Notes: a model not told the origin generated them from the letters alone. Positions 24,573 through 35,079 are shown, numbered from the stretch's first letter. The stretch: DNA of 64,000 nucleotides from Blastomonas natatoria (GCF_003201955.1 NZ_QJJM01000008.1:1-64000), one strand, 5' to 3'. Made by a program: numbers and translations.

Positions 24573-25642
24573 TGCTGTATCTGCTGGCGCAATATCTGGA
24601 TTTTGAAGGCCCGCTGAACCTGATCCGCTATCTGAGCTTCCGCTCGGGTGCGGCGATCGTCACGGCGCTCTTCATCGGGTTGATCATCGGCCCACGGTTC
24701 ATCCTGATGCTGCGCATGCGCCAGGGCAAGGGCCAGCCGATCCGCCTTGATGGCCCGCAGACGCACCTCGCCAAGCGCGGAACGCCCACCATGGGCGGGC
24801 TGATGATCCTGATTTCGCTCACCATTTCTGTGTTGCTGTGGATGGACCTGACCAACGTCTTCGTGTGGGCGTGCCTTTGCGTGACGCTGGGCTTCGGGTT
24901 GATCGGATTCCTCGATGATTTCGACAAGGTGCGCAAGGCGAGCCACAAGGGCGTTTCCGGCAAGGTCCGGCTGATGGGCGAGTTCCTGATCGCCGGGATA
25001 GCGAGCTGGGTTATCCTGGGCCAGACCGGCACCTTGCTCTACGTGCCGTTCATCAACTACCCGCCGTTCGACCTCGGCTTTTTCTACATCCCCTTTGCGG
25101 CCTTCACGATCGTCGCGTTCGGCAATGCGGTGAACCTGACCGACGGGCTCGACGGCCTCGCCACCTTCCCGGTGGTCATTGCCAGCCTCGCCTTCCTGCT
25201 GATCGTCTACATGGTCGGCAATGCCAAGTTCGCCGCCTATCTCGGTATCCCGCACGTGCCCGGCGCGGGTGAGCTTGCCATCTATTGCGGCTGCATCATC
25301 GGCGCATGCCTCGCCTTTCTGTGGTTCAACGCACCGCCTGCCGCAGTGTTCATGGGCGATACCGGCTCGCTGGCGCTCGGTGGCGCGCTGGGTGCCATCG
25401 CCGTGGCTGCGCATCACGAGATCGTGCTCGGCATCGTCGGCGGCCTGTTCGTGGTCGAGGCGATGTCGGTGATCATCCAGGTCTTCTTCTTCAAGCGCAC
25501 CGGCAAGCGCGTGTTCCGCATGGCGCCGATCCACCACCATTTCGAACAGCTGGGCTGGGCGGAATCGACCGTGGTCGTTCGGTTCTGGATCATATCGCTG
25601 GTGCTGGCACTGGCCGGCCTTGCGACGCTGAAGATCCGGTGA
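24572..25642 (+). CDS. mraY: Phospho-MurNAc-pentapeptide transferase MraY
   Basis: A 356-residue polytopic membrane enzyme that transfers phospho-MurNAc-pentapeptide to undecaprenyl phosphate, forming lipid I. About ten membrane segments are visible. Family motifs: [10 protein letters not shown] in the first cytoplasmic loop, the aspartate-rich FLDDFDKV, the [10 protein letters not shown] segment, and the C-terminal APIHHHFE histidine motif. The ATG at 24572 ([11 protein letters not shown]) overlaps the murF stop (TGATG); the longer frame upstream is an artefact inside murF. Confidence 0.96.
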   Translation: MLYLLAQYLDFEGPLNLIRYLSFRSGAAIVTALFIGLIIGPRFILMLRMRQGKGQPIRLDGPQTHLAKRGTPTMGGLMILISLTISVLLWMDLTNVFVWACLCVTLGFGLIGFLDDFDKVRKASHKGVSGKVRLMGEFLIAGIASWVILGQTGTLLYVPFINYPPFDLGFFYIPFAAFTIVAFGNAVNLTDGLDGLATFPVVIASLAFLLIVYMVGNAKFAAYLGIPHVPGAGELAIYCGCIIGACLAFLWFNAPPAAVFMGDTGSLALGGALGAIAVAAHHEIVLGIVGGLFVVEAMSVIIQVFFFKRTGKRVFRMAPIHHHFEQLGWAESTVVVRFWIISLVLALAGLATLKIR

Positions 25643-26979
25643 TTACCTCTCCTGCCTTTGCCGCGAAACGCTATTGCATCCTGGGCCTCGCGCGCTCAGG
25701 GCTCGCGACGCTCGATGCCTTGATGGCTTCGGGCGCCCAATGCACCGTCTGGGACAATCGCGAGGAAGCCCGCGAGACGGCGGTGGCGAACCACCCCGAT
25801 GTGCAGATCGGCGATCCGATGGAGATTGATCTGGCGGGTTTCGATGGGTTGATCGTTTCGCCCGGCGTCCCGCTCAACCGCCATCCGGTCGCAGACCGTG
25901 CCCGCGCGGCGAGCGTGCCGATCATCGGCGATATAGAACTGTTTGCGCTCGCCCGTGCAAGCCTGCCGCCACACCGCGTGATCGGCATCACCGGTACCAA
26001 TGGCAAGTCGACCACCACCGCACTGATCCATCACATCATCCGCGAGGCTGGAGTGCCCACGATCATGGGTGGCAATATCGGCCTGCCCATCCTGTCGCAG
26101 CCGCCACTTTCCCCCAATGATGCCGGCACCGGCATCTATGTGCTGGAATTGTCGAGCTATCAGATCGACCTGACCTTCAGCCTCGATTGCGACGTCGCGG
26201 TGCTACTCAACATCACGCCGGATCATCTGGACCGCTATGACGGGTTTCCCGGTTATTGCGCGGCGAAGGCGCGACTCTTCAGCATGCAGCAGGACGCTGC
26301 GCATGTTGCGGTCATCGCCACGGATGACGAACCGACCCGGACGATCGCCGCGAGCTTGAGCGCGCCGATCGAGGTGCACGCCTCCGATATCTCTGCCGAA
26401 GACCAGCGCGCCTGGCCCGCATTGCAGGGTCCCCATAACGCCCAGAATGTCGCGGTGGCGCTGGCCGCGGTCGACGCGCTGGGGCTCGACAGGGCACGCA
26501 GCCGTGCGTCGCTCGCGACCTTTTCCAGCCTGCCGCATCGCATGGAACGCACCGCCGAGCATCGCGGCGTGCTTTATGTTAACGACAGCAAGGCGACCAA
26601 CCCTGCATCGACTGCTCCGGCGCTGGCTGCCTATCCCCGAATCCACTGGATTGTCGGCGGCCTGCCAAAGGGCGACAGTCTCGATGAGTGCGCTCCGCAT
26701 TTCGGCCATGTTGTCCATGCCTATACCATTGGCGAGGCGGGACCGGCTTTTGCCGACCAGCTTGAACCGTTGATGCCCGTCACGCGCGCCGAACTGATGG
26801 CGAATGCCGTGCGCAGCGCGATGACCAATGCGAAAGCAGGCGAGGTGGTGCTGCTGTCGCCGGCCTGTGCCTCGTTCGACCAGTTCCGGGATTTCGAGGC
26901 GCGGGGCGACAGCTTCCGCAAGATCGTCGATGCGCTGATTGGCGAGGATGCGACCCATCAGGAGGATGCCAAAAGATGA
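25639..26979 (+). CDS. murD: UDP-MurNAc-L-Ala:D-Glu ligase MurD
   Basis: A 446-residue ligase adding D-glutamate to UDP-MurNAc-L-alanine. [11 protein letters not shown] is the N-terminal UDP-binding turn, [17 protein letters not shown] the P-loop, and [12 protein letters not shown] the conserved MurD segment after it. [12 protein letters not shown] and [21 protein letters not shown] mark the C-terminal domain. A GTG start at 25639 that overlaps the mraY stop (GTGA) is chosen because it directly precedes the fold; an apparent longer frame lies inside mraY. It overlaps ftsW by four bases. Confidence 0.94.
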   Translation: MITSPAFAAKRYCILGLARSGLATLDALMASGAQCTVWDNREEARETAVANHPDVQIGDPMEIDLAGFDGLIVSPGVPLNRHPVADRARAASVPIIGDIELFALARASLPPHRVIGITGTNGKSTTTALIHHIIREAGVPTIMGGNIGLPILSQPPLSPNDAGTGIYVLELSSYQIDLTFSLDCDVAVLLNITPDHLDRYDGFPGYCAAKARLFSMQQDAAHVAVIATDDEPTRTIAASLSAPIEVHASDISAEDQRAWPALQGPHNAQNVAVALAAVDALGLDRARSRASLATFSSLPHRMERTAEHRGVLYVNDSKATNPASTAPALAAYPRIHWIVGGLPKGDSLDECAPHFGHVVHAYTIGEAGPAFADQLEPLMPVTRAELMANAVRSAMTNAKAGEVVLLSPACASFDQFRDFEARGDSFRKIVDALIGEDATHQEDAKR

Positions 26980-28205
26980 ATGATCTGGCCGCCACCGTCC
27001 CCGCCGCCGGCCTTTCGGGCAAGCGCGCGTACAAGCTGCCCCGCAATCTTGGGCGCAGGCTGGGTCGCAGCGACCGGTCGCAGCTGGCGATCTGGTTCTG
27101 GGAACTGGACCGCGTTCTGCTCGCGATGATCCTGATGCTCATCGCCATCGGCCTCATCGCAGTTCAGGCGGCATCGCCAGCAACCGCGCGCCGCCTCTCC
27201 ACGGCGACAGAGACATTGAGCCCGCTCTACTTCTTCTATCGTCAGCTCGGCTGGGTCATCGTCAGTCTGGGCTTCATGTTCGTGGTGTCGATGCTGCCAA
27301 AGCGCGAAGCACGCAGGCTTGCGATCATCATGGCGTGCGTCTTCTTCGTGCTGCTGGCGCTGGTTCCGATTCTGGGCAACACGGTCAACGGGTCGAAGCG
27401 CTGGATCGGCTATGGCATCGGCATCCAGCCGTCCGAATTTCTCAAGCCCGCTTATGCGGTCACGATGGGCTGGATCATTTCGCTGCGGGTGAAGGACCCC
27501 AGCCTGCCGGTGCTCAAGCTGTCGATGGCGATAACGGCGTGCATCGCGTTTCTGCTGATGCGGCAGCCCGATCTTGGCCAGACGATCATGTTCATCGGCA
27601 TCTGGTTCACGCTGATGCTGCTGGCTGGTCTGCCGATGCAGGTCGTGGGCCTTGGCGTCGGCGCGGGTGCGGTCGGCATGACGCTCGCCTATTTCTTCTA
27701 CCCGGTGGCGACGCAGCGCATCAACGGCTGGCTGTTCGGCGCGGGCGAATATGACCATGTGATGTTCGCGCACAAGACGCTGACCGGCGGCGGGCTGATC
27801 GGCACCGGGCCGGGCCTCGGCGTCCACAAGTTCAACCTGCCCGAGGCCCATACCGACTATATCTTTTCGGTGATCGGCGAGGAATTCGGCCTGCTCGCCT
27901 GTGCGGCGATCGCGCTGGTCTATTTCGCGATCATCGTGCGCATCTGCATGCGCTTGCTCGACGAACGCGATCTGTTCACGATTCTCGCGGTGACGGGTCT
28001 GACCGCGCAGCTCGGGGGGCAGGCGTTCATCAACATTGCGGTGAACCTGCAGCTCTTTCCGTCCAAGGGCATGACCCTTCCGTTCATCAGCTATGGCGGT
28101 TCGTCGATGATCGCATTGGGCATCGGCGCGGGCTTGCTGCTGTCGCTCACCCGGCGTAACCCGTTCGAGGACCGCAGCCTGCTCGGATCGGACTGGAAGA
28201 ACTGA
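26976..28205 (+). CDS. ftsW: Septal peptidoglycan polymerase FtsW
   Basis: A 409-residue SEDS-family membrane protein with about ten membrane helices, which polymerises glycan strands together with FtsI. GSKRWIGYGIGIQPSEFLKPA carries the conserved SEDS segment, and RQPDLGQTIMF includes the catalytic aspartate region. The late FISYGGSSMIALGIGAGLLL segment is the standard C-terminal signature. The first 45 residues are a basic cytoplasmic tail. Position between murD and murG is the usual one. It overlaps murG by one base. Confidence 0.94.
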   Translation: MNDLAATVPAAGLSGKRAYKLPRNLGRRLGRSDRSQLAIWFWELDRVLLAMILMLIAIGLIAVQAASPATARRLSTATETLSPLYFFYRQLGWVIVSLGFMFVVSMLPKREARRLAIIMACVFFVLLALVPILGNTVNGSKRWIGYGIGIQPSEFLKPAYAVTMGWIISLRVKDPSLPVLKLSMAITACIAFLLMRQPDLGQTIMFIGIWFTLMLLAGLPMQVVGLGVGAGAVGMTLAYFFYPVATQRINGWLFGAGEYDHVMFAHKTLTGGGLIGTGPGLGVHKFNLPEAHTDYIFSVIGEEFGLLACAAIALVYFAIIVRICMRLLDERDLFTILAVTGLTAQLGGQAFINIAVNLQLFPSKGMTLPFISYGGSSMIALGIGAGLLLSLTRRNPFEDRSLLGSDWKN

Positions 28206-29395
28206 TGACCATTTCACGCCATTATGTGCTCGCCGCCGGCGGCACCGGCGGACATTTGATTCCGGCCTATGCGCTCGCGCGCGAATTGCAGCAGCGCGGG
28301 CACCATATCGCGCTCGTCACCGACGAGCGCGGCGCAAAGATTCCGGGGATTTTCGAGGGCGATCAGGTGCACATTCTGCCGCCCGGACGGATCGCCGGCG
28401 GGCCGATCGGCTGGCTTCGCGGCATGAAGGGCATCTGGGCAGGGCGGGCGATGGCGCTCAACCTGTTCGAGAATTTCCAGCCGAGTGCGGTCATCGGCTT
28501 TGGCGGCTATCCTGCGCTGCCGACGCTGCTCGCGGCGCAAAAGGCGCGCATCCCGACGATCATCCACGAACAGAATGCGGTGCTCGGCCGGGTCAACCGC
28601 TTCATGGCAGGCCGGGTCGATGCCATCGCCACGGCCTACAAGCAGGTCGACCGGCTGAACCCCAAGCTCAAGGACCGAGTCCATCTGGTCGGCAATCCGG
28701 TCCGCGATGCCATCTTGTCGCTGCGCGGTGAGAATTACCCGCCGCTGCTTGAAGACGGCGTGTTCCGCGTGCTCGTCACCGGCGGCAGCCAGGGCGCGCG
28801 GGTCCTGTCCGAAGTCGTGCCCGATGGCCTCGCCATGCTGCCGGTCAATCTGCGCCGTCGCCTTCAGGTCGTGCAGCAGTGCCGCGAGGAGGATATCGAG
28901 GGCGTCCGCGCCAAATATGCCGAGCACGGCATTCCGGCAGAGCTCGCCACGTACATGAACGACATTCCAGAAAAGCTGGGCTGGTCGCACCTGTTCATCG
29001 GCCGGGCGGGCGCATCGACCATCGCCGAGCTGACCGTGGCGGGCCGCCCCGCCATCCTGGTGCCGCTCCCCATCGCGACCGACGACCATCAGACTGCCAA
29101 TGCGCGCGAGATGGTCAAGGCGGGGGGCGCGCGCTCGATTCGGCAGGAGGCGTTCACGCCCAAGGAACTCGCCAAGCAGATCCAGAAGATGGCGCTCGAC
29201 CCGCATGCGCTGGAAAACGCAGCGCTTGCTGCGCACAAATGCGGTTACCCCAATGCGGTGCGCGATCTGGCCGACCTGGTCGAGAGCTTCGGTGCCGCAC
29301 CGCTGACAGGCATTATTCGCGTGGCCCCTGCCGCCAAGGGTCAGGCCCGGGGCGGCGAAGCTCTGGCGCGCGAAGCCGAAGGACAGGAAGCATGA
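28205..29395 (+). CDS. murG: Lipid II synthase MurG
   Basis: A 396-residue GT28 glycosyltransferase that adds GlcNAc to lipid I at the cytoplasmic face. The N-terminal [14 protein letters not shown] loop and the [15 protein letters not shown] and [13 protein letters not shown] segments are canonical, and [14 protein letters not shown] starts the C-terminal domain. The UDP-GlcNAc-binding stretch [21 protein letters not shown] is complete. The C-terminal 30 residues are Ala/Gly/Glu-rich and look like a dispensable extension. It overlaps murC by four bases. Confidence 0.95.
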   Translation: MTISRHYVLAAGGTGGHLIPAYALARELQQRGHHIALVTDERGAKIPGIFEGDQVHILPPGRIAGGPIGWLRGMKGIWAGRAMALNLFENFQPSAVIGFGGYPALPTLLAAQKARIPTIIHEQNAVLGRVNRFMAGRVDAIATAYKQVDRLNPKLKDRVHLVGNPVRDAILSLRGENYPPLLEDGVFRVLVTGGSQGARVLSEVVPDGLAMLPVNLRRRLQVVQQCREEDIEGVRAKYAEHGIPAELATYMNDIPEKLGWSHLFIGRAGASTIAELTVAGRPAILVPLPIATDDHQTANAREMVKAGGARSIRQEAFTPKELAKQIQKMALDPHALENAALAAHKCGYPNAVRDLADLVESFGAAPLTGIIRVAPAAKGQARGGEALAREAEGQEA

Positions 29396-30804
29396 AGGGC
29401 GTCGGAATCGACATCGGGACCATCCATTTCATCGGCATTGGTGGAATCGGCATGTCCGGCATTGCCGAGGTGATGCACAATCTGGGCTACAAGGTGCAGG
29501 GTTCGGACATTGCGGAGAGCTATGTCGTCGAGGGTCTGCGCAAGCGCGGCATCAAGGTGATGATCGGCCACAAGGCGGAAAATCTGGGCGACGCCGCAGT
29601 GGTCGTCACCTCGACCGCGATCAAGCGCGGCAATCCCGAGGTCGACCTTGCGCTCGAGAACCGCGTGCCTGTCGTCCGGCGCGCCGAGATGCTGGCCGAG
29701 TTGATGCGCCTCAAGTCCACCGTTGCAGTGGCGGGCACGCACGGCAAGACCACCACAACCTCGATGATCGCGGCGATGCTCGATGCGGGCGGCATCGATC
29801 CCACCGTGATCAACGGCGGCATCATCAACAATTACGGCTCGAACGCGCGTCTGGGCGACAGCGAATGGATGGTGGTCGAGGCCGACGAGAGCGACGGCAG
29901 TTTCCTGCGGCTCGACGGAACGATCGCGGTCGTCACCAATATCGATCCCGAGCATCTCGACCATTATGGCAGCTTCGACCGGGTCAAGGACGCTTTCGTC
30001 GAGTTCGTCCAGAACGTGCCCTTTTATGGCGCGGCGATCCTGTGTCTCGATCATCCCGAGGTCCAGGCGATCCTGCCGCGCGTCAAGGACCGGCGTGTGG
30101 TGACCTATGGTTTCAGCGCGCAGGCCGATGTGCGCGGCGACAATGTCGTCTCGATCCCCGGCGGCAACCGCTTCGACGTGACTGTGCGCGAGCGCGATGG
30201 TTCGACGCGCCAGATTGCCGGGATCGAACTGCCCATGCCGGGCCGCCACAATGTGCAGAACGCCATCGCCGCGATCGCGGTCGGTCTGCAGATGGGGATG
30301 GCGGATGCCGACATCGTCACCGGTTTTGCCAAGTTCGGCGGGGTAAAGCGCCGCTTCACCAAGGTGGGTGAAGTGGACGGCATCACGATCATCGACGATT
30401 ACGGCCATCACCCGGTGGAAATCCGCGCGGTGCTGGCGGCGGCGCGCGAGGGCGTCAAGAACCGCATCATCGCCGTGGTCCAGCCGCACCGCTATTCGCG
30501 CCTCGGCGATCTGATGGACGAGTTCCAGCAGGCGTTCAACGATGCCGATATCGTCTATGTCGCGCCGGTCTATGCAGCGGGCGAGGAGCCGGTCGAGGGC
30601 GTGAGCGCCGAGGCGCTGGCGAGCGGCCTCAAACAGCGCGGCCATCGCCAGGCACGCACCATCACCGGGCCGGACGAGCTGGCAGACCTGCTTGCAGCAG
30701 ATGCGCAGGATGGCGACATGGTCATCTGCCTCGGCGCTGGCGACATCACCAAATGGGCAGCGGGTCTCGCTGATGCGATCACGCAGCGGAAGGTGGCTGC
30801 GTGA
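29392..30804 (+). CDS. murC: UDP-MurNAc:L-alanine ligase MurC
   Basis: A 470-residue ligase that adds the first amino acid of the stem peptide. It shows [21 protein letters not shown] at the N-terminus, the P-loop [18 protein letters not shown], the [10 protein letters not shown] motif and [14 protein letters not shown], all diagnostic of MurC rather than Mpl. [15 protein letters not shown] is in the C-terminal domain. The ATG at 29392 overlapping murG is chosen. Its stop overlaps the GTG start of murB, directly before the palindromic repeat inserted there. Confidence 0.95.
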   Translation: MKGVGIDIGTIHFIGIGGIGMSGIAEVMHNLGYKVQGSDIAESYVVEGLRKRGIKVMIGHKAENLGDAAVVVTSTAIKRGNPEVDLALENRVPVVRRAEMLAELMRLKSTVAVAGTHGKTTTTSMIAAMLDAGGIDPTVINGGIINNYGSNARLGDSEWMVVEADESDGSFLRLDGTIAVVTNIDPEHLDHYGSFDRVKDAFVEFVQNVPFYGAAILCLDHPEVQAILPRVKDRRVVTYGFSAQADVRGDNVVSIPGGNRFDVTVRERDGSTRQIAGIELPMPGRHNVQNAIAAIAVGLQMGMADADIVTGFAKFGGVKRRFTKVGEVDGITIIDDYGHHPVEIRAVLAAAREGVKNRIIAVVQPHRYSRLGDLMDEFQQAFNDADIVYVAPVYAAGEEPVEGVSAEALASGLKQRGHRQARTITGPDELADLLAADAQDGDMVICLGAGDITKWAAGLADAITQRKVAA

Positions 30805-31805
30805 GCCTATCCCAATCTCCGTTTGTCCCGAGCGAAGTCGAGGGACGTAATCCCGATGGGTTGCGTAAGGTCCCTCGACTGCGCTCGGGACAAACGGGTG
30901 TGGGTATGTCTGTAGACAATCCGATTGGAGTGCGTGGAAAACTGACCCCCAATGCCCCCCTCGCACCCCTCGTCTGGTTCAAGACCGGCGGCGCGGCGCA
31001 ATGGCTGTTCGAGCCGAAGGACGCCGATGACCTCGCGCAGTTCCTCGCAGATCTTGACCCCTCAGTTCCGGTCATGGCACTCGGCCTCGGCTCTAACCTC
31101 ATCGTGCGCGATGGCGGCGTGCCCGGCGTCGTGGTGCGCCTCGGCAAGGCGTTCGCCAGGGTCGAGCGGATCGATGACGTGACGCTGAGCTGCGGGGCAG
31201 GTGCGTCGGGCATTCTCGTGTCCTCGACCGCGCGCGACGCGGGCATCGGTGGCCTCGAATTCCTGCGCTCGATCCCCGGCACGGTCGGCGGCTTCGTGCG
31301 GATGAACGGTGGGGCCTATGGCCGCGAGGTCAAGGATATCCTGATCGATTGCGAGGTCGTGCTGCGCGATGGCACGCGGCGGACACTGCAACTCACAGAC
31401 CTGCACTACACCTATCGCCATTCCGAGCTGCCCGAAGGTGCGATCGTCATCGCGGCGACCTTTCGCGGTCACCCCGATGCCCCGGAAGCGATCCAGGCCG
31501 AGATGGACCGGATCGCCGCCTCGCGCGAGGCTAGCCAGCCGCTGCGCAGCAAGACCGGCGGATCGACCTTCAAGAACCCTGAAGGGCACAAGGCCTGGCA
31601 ACTCGTCGATGCGGCCGGCTGTCGCGGTCTCATGCTCGGCGGCGCGCAGGTCAGCGAGAAGCACACCAATTTCCTGATCAACACCGGCACCGCCACCAGC
31701 GCGGACATCGAAGCGCTGGGTGAGGAGGTCCGCGCCCGCGTCCTCGCCCAATCGGGCGTCGCGCTGGAATGGGAAATCCAGCGGATAGGAAAGCCGAATT
31801 CATGA
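30801..31805 (+). CDS. murB: UDP-N-acetylenolpyruvoylglucosamine reductase MurB with a repeat-encoded N-terminal insert
   Basis: A 334-residue FAD enzyme that reduces UDP-GlcNAc-enolpyruvate to UDP-MurNAc. The FAD-binding [15 protein letters not shown] and [14 protein letters not shown] segments and the type I FRGHPD and [20 protein letters not shown] segments are present. The GTG start at 30801 overlaps the murC stop (GTGA), the rule in this operon, and has AAGGTGG upstream. In that reading the first 35 codons include a 75-base palindromic element (30821-30895), translated in frame as part of [10 protein letters not shown]...; the ATG at 30906 is the alternative start that would exclude it. 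The family-like sequence begins at [12 protein letters not shown]. It overlaps ddl by four bases. Confidence 0.92.
   Translation: MSLSQSPFVPSEVEGRNPDGLRKVPRLRSGQTGVGMSVDNPIGVRGKLTPNAPLAPLVWFKTGGAAQWLFEPKDADDLAQFLADLDPSVPVMALGLGSNLIVRDGGVPGVVVRLGKAFARVERIDDVTLSCGAGASGILVSSTARDAGIGGLEFLRSIPGTVGGFVRMNGGAYGREVKDILIDCEVVLRDGTRRTLQLTDLHYTYRHSELPEGAIVIAATFRGHPDAPEAIQAEMDRIAASREASQPLRSKTGGSTFKNPEGHKAWQLVDAAGCRGLMLGGAQVSEKHTNFLINTGTATSADIEALGEEVRARVLAQSGVALEWEIQRIGKPNS
30821..30895. repeat. Palindromic repeat element inside the 5' region of murB
   Basis: Two 26-base arms, 30821-30846 and 30870-30895, are inverted copies with one mismatch; the shared core reads GTCCCGAGCGAAGTCGAGGG on the left. The spacer is 23 bases. 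The whole unit is 75 bases, a multiple of three, and contains no stop in the murB frame. The look is that of the short palindromic repeats scattered through sphingomonad genomes, here in a protein-coding position. Confidence 0.85.
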
Positions 31806-32752
31806 CCCTGCCCAAGCTCCATATTGCCGTGCTGATGGGCGGCTGGTCGGCCGAGCGCGAGGTGTCGCTGATGAGCGGCGAGGGCGTGGCCAAGGCGCTG
31901 GAATCGCGCGGGCATCAGGTGACGCGGGTCGACATGGACCGCAATGTCGCTGCGGTGTTGGCGGGCATCCGTCCCGATATCGTGTTCAACGCGCTGCACG
32001 GCACGCCGGGCGAGGATGGCAGCGTGCAGGGCATGCTCGACCTGATGCAGATCCCCTATACCCACTCGGGCATGGCGACCTCGGTCATCGCGATCGACAA
32101 GGTGCTGACCAAGCAGGCCTTGGTGCCGCATGGCATTCCGATGCCTGGCGGGCATATCGTGCGGTCGGAAAGCCTGTATGCGGGCGATCCGCTGCCACGC
32201 CCCTATGTGCTGAAGCCCGTCAACGAAGGCTCGTCGGTCGGCGTCGCCATCGTCAAGGCCGACAGCAACTACGGTGATCCGATTGCGCGCGATGCCATCG
32301 GACCCTGGCAGGAATTCGAGGAGCTGCTCGCCGAACCCTTCATCAAGGGCCGCGAACTGACCACCGCCGTGCTCGGCGACCGTGCGCTGGGTGTCACCGA
32401 GCTCCGCACCAAGTCGGGCTTTTACGACTATGACGCCAAATATACCGACGGGCTGACGACGCATATCTGCCCGGCGGAAATCCCCGAAGAGATCGCGCAG
32501 CGCTGCCTGGAGCTGGCGCTCAAGGCGCATGACATTCTCGGCTGCAAGGGCGCGTCGCGATCGGACTTCCGCTGGGACGACGAAAAGGGGCTGGACGGGC
32601 TGTACCTGCTGGAGGTCAACACCCAGCCGGGCATGACCCCGCTCAGCCTCGTTCCGGAACAGGCGGCAGCGATCGGCATCAGCTATGCCGATCTGGTCGA
32701 GATCATCGTTGAACAGGCATTGGGGGGCACCCGGCATGGCGACACGGATTAA
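31802..32752 (+). CDS. ddl: D-alanine--D-alanine ligase
   Basis: A 316-residue ATP-grasp enzyme making the D-Ala-D-Ala dipeptide used by MurF. The N-terminal VLMGGWSAEREVSLMSG, the HGTPGEDGSVQGMLD loop and YVLKPVNEGSSVGV are typical. EVNTQPGMTPLSLVPEQAA near the C-terminus is the metal-binding and omega-loop signature of Ddl. The ATG at 31802 overlaps the murB stop; eleven further upstream codons lie inside murB. It overlaps ftsQ by 17 bases. Confidence 0.95.
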   Translation: MTLPKLHIAVLMGGWSAEREVSLMSGEGVAKALESRGHQVTRVDMDRNVAAVLAGIRPDIVFNALHGTPGEDGSVQGMLDLMQIPYTHSGMATSVIAIDKVLTKQALVPHGIPMPGGHIVRSESLYAGDPLPRPYVLKPVNEGSSVGVAIVKADSNYGDPIARDAIGPWQEFEELLAEPFIKGRELTTAVLGDRALGVTELRTKSGFYDYDAKYTDGLTTHICPAEIPEEIAQRCLELALKAHDILGCKGASRSDFRWDDEKGLDGLYLLEVNTQPGMTPLSLVPEQAAAIGISYADLVEIIVEQALGGTRHGDTD

Positions 32753-33632
32753 GCGCGGCACATCGGCGAAAAAGGGTGCGACGCGGCCCAAGCCGCGCAC
32801 GGCGCAGCGTTCGCGCACCAATGCGCTGCTCGCGCGTCTGCCGTTTAGCGAAGAGCAGATGCAGAAAGCCGCGACCATCGGCATACTGGGCATTCTCGCG
32901 CTGGGCGGCGTCATCACCGCGCAGTTCATGGGCGTGCCCGGCATGGTGCAGGAAGAGATGGCGCTCGCCGCCGGACGCGCCGGGTTCGAGGTCAAGAAGG
33001 TCGAGGTCCGCAACGTCGACAAGATGAACGAGCTCAAGGTCTATGAGATCGTGCTCGCGCAGAAGGACCGGTCGATGCCGCAGGTCGATCTGGAAGAGCT
33101 GCGCCGCCAGCTGACGCGGTTCAGCTGGATCGCCGATGCGCGCATTTCGCGCCAGCTGCCCGACACGCTGATCGTCGATATCGTCGAGCGCGAGCCGCTG
33201 GCGGTATGGGAGGATCGCGGGCGCGTGATGCTGGTCGATGCCGAGGGCGTCGCGCTTGAGCCCAGCCCTGGCCAGATCGATCCCAAGATGCTGCGCATCG
33301 TCGGCAAGCGCGCCAACACCCGGATCGGCGATCTCACCAAGCTGCTCGACGCCGCGCCGGCGCTGACCCCGCAGGTGAAGGAAGCCGAATGGGTCGGCAA
33401 CCGGCGCTGGAACCTCAGCTTCCATACCGGCGAGGTGCTCGCGCTGCCCGAAGGCGAGGAGCTGTCGCAGGCTGCGCTGGTCAATTTCGCGCGGATGGAC
33501 GGGGTCAATCGGCTGCTCGGCAAGGGCGTGACCTATTTCGACCTGCGCGATCCCGAACGCGCCTATCTGCGACGCCCGCGTAGCCCCGCCAAGCCTGGAG
33601 GCGATGCTCTGGCATCGGCAGCTGACCAATGA
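32736..33632 (+). CDS. ftsQ: Cell division protein FtsQ
   Basis: A 298-residue bitopic divisome protein that connects early and late division proteins. It has a basic cytoplasmic start (MATRIKRGTSAKKGATRPK), one membrane helix at about residues 46-66, and then a POTRA domain beginning VKKVEVRNVDKM. The ISRQLPDTLIVDIVEREPLAVW segment and the following VDAEGVAL are the clearest FtsQ signatures. The start at 32736 is chosen because of the basic N-terminus and a G-rich box upstream. It overlaps ftsA by four bases. Confidence 0.92.
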   Translation: MATRIKRGTSAKKGATRPKPRTAQRSRTNALLARLPFSEEQMQKAATIGILGILALGGVITAQFMGVPGMVQEEMALAAGRAGFEVKKVEVRNVDKMNELKVYEIVLAQKDRSMPQVDLEELRRQLTRFSWIADARISRQLPDTLIVDIVEREPLAVWEDRGRVMLVDAEGVALEPSPGQIDPKMLRIVGKRANTRIGDLTKLLDAAPALTPQVKEAEWVGNRRWNLSFHTGEVLALPEGEELSQAALVNFARMDGVNRLLGKGVTYFDLRDPERAYLRRPRSPAKPGGDALASAADQ

Positions 33633-34942
33633 GCGGTGGCAAGGCCCGCAAGGGCGGCGCGGCCGTCCCCCGGATCGAAAAGACCTATGGCGCGCTCGAT
33701 ATCGGCTCGTCCAAGGTGTGCGCGATGATCATCGGGCGCACCGATGCGGGCGAGCTCCTGGTGCTGGGCACCGGCCAGCGTGCCAGCGAGGGCGTCAAGC
33801 GCGGCTATATCACCGACATGGCGGCGACCGAACTGGCAGTGCGCGAGGCGGTGGAACAGGCCGAGCGGATCGCGGGGCTCAACATCGACCATGTCCATGT
33901 CGGCTGCACCTCGGGCGGGCTTACCAGCACGATCGCACGGGTCGAGATCGACCTGGGCGGCGGTCGCATCGACGAGGACGATGTCGATCATCTGCTGGCC
34001 GCCGGACGCGAGACGATCCAGCCGGGCGGACGCATGGTGCTGCACGCGCAGCCCGCGCTCTATACGCTCGATGGCGCGACTGGGGTGAAGAAACCCATCG
34101 GGCTGCATGCCGAGCGGCTGGGCGTCGATATCCACGTGATCTTTGCCGACGGAGCGCCGGTGCGCAATATCGACCAGACGGTGGCGGCGGCCTATCTCGG
34201 CGTCAGCGGCATAGTGGCCGCGCCGATCGCTGCCGGCACCGCAGTTCTGGGCGAAGAGGAGCGCGAACTGGGCGTCGCGCTGGTCGAGATGGGGGCGGCG
34301 GTCACCAATATCTCGCTTTATGCCGGCGGCATGCTTGTCGGGCTGTTCACGATTCCGTTCGGCGGCGCAGACATTACCGATGCCATTGCCTCCGCCTTTG
34401 GCCTGCGCCGCGCCGAAGCCGAGCGGATCAAATGCTTCCATGGTGCCGCGACATCCTCGCCGCGCGACAATCACGACATGATCGACCTGCGCCTGCCCGA
34501 AGAGGACAGCAAGCTGGTCGGCGCAGGCGGGCGCACCGACGACAAGCATTCGATCAGCCGGGCGCAACTCGTGTCGGTCATCCGTCAGCCGCTCGATTAT
34601 CTGATCGGGGAAATCACCAAGGGCCTGAAGGAACTGGGCTTTACCGGGGCACAGGGCCAGCGCATCGTGCTGACCGGTGGCTGCGCAGAGCTGCGCGGCC
34701 TGGCCGATCACATGCAGGTGGCGCTGGGCCGTACGGTGCGGATCGGCCGGCCCACCGGAATTGCCGGGCTGCCCGATGCCCATGCGGGGCCGGCATTCTC
34801 GACCCTGGCGGGCTTGGCGCTGTTTGCTGCCGATGAGCCGGTCGATATCCGCAGCATTGCCTCGAGCTATCAGCAGGTCCACCGCCATTCGGGCGCGGCT
34901 GTGCTGCAGCGTTTGTGGCGCGCGCTGGTCGGAAATTTCTGA
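33629..34942 (+). CDS. ftsA: Cell division protein FtsA
   Basis: A 437-residue actin-fold ATPase that tethers FtsZ to the membrane. LDIGSSKVCAMI is the first phosphate loop and LTGGCAELRGLADH the adenosine-binding segment near residue 350. HVGCTSGGLTST and GGRMVLHAQPALYTLDG occur in subdomain 1C. The C-terminal helix (AVLQRLWRALVGNF) is amphipathic and fits the membrane-targeting sequence. It ends 137 bases before ftsZ. Confidence 0.94.
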   Translation: MSGGKARKGGAAVPRIEKTYGALDIGSSKVCAMIIGRTDAGELLVLGTGQRASEGVKRGYITDMAATELAVREAVEQAERIAGLNIDHVHVGCTSGGLTSTIARVEIDLGGGRIDEDDVDHLLAAGRETIQPGGRMVLHAQPALYTLDGATGVKKPIGLHAERLGVDIHVIFADGAPVRNIDQTVAAAYLGVSGIVAAPIAAGTAVLGEEERELGVALVEMGAAVTNISLYAGGMLVGLFTIPFGGADITDAIASAFGLRRAEAERIKCFHGAATSSPRDNHDMIDLRLPEEDSKLVGAGGRTDDKHSISRAQLVSVIRQPLDYLIGEITKGLKELGFTGAQGQRIVLTGGCAELRGLADHMQVALGRTVRIGRPTGIAGLPDAHAGPAFSTLAGLALFAADEPVDIRSIASSYQQVHRHSGAAVLQRLWRALVGNF

Positions 34943-35079
34943 CCATGCAGCGCCTTTCGTCGCTCAGGCTGCAGGAACCAGTGGAAAAACCCGATTTTTT
35001 GGGTGAATTCGCGAATCAATCTGTGCAATGTGGGTTTTGGTATTTGCTTCAGAATAATGAAGCAGGGGAGAATTAAGGC
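34943..35079 (+). promoter_or_regulatory. Intergenic region before ftsZ with a GANTC methylation site
   Basis: This AT-rich 137-base gap is the longest between two genes in the dcw cluster and probably carries an ftsZ promoter. It contains GAATC at 35013-35017, a match to GANTC, the site methylated by CcrM in alphaproteobacteria and known to affect ftsZ-type promoters through GcrA in Caulobacter. An AGGGGAG box precedes the ftsZ ATG by about ten bases. No clear -35/-10 pair was defined. Confidence 0.45.

Noticed and set aside
29341-30966. A 541-codon minus-strand frame
   Set aside because: It is antisense to murC; the plus-strand protein has all the MurC signatures.
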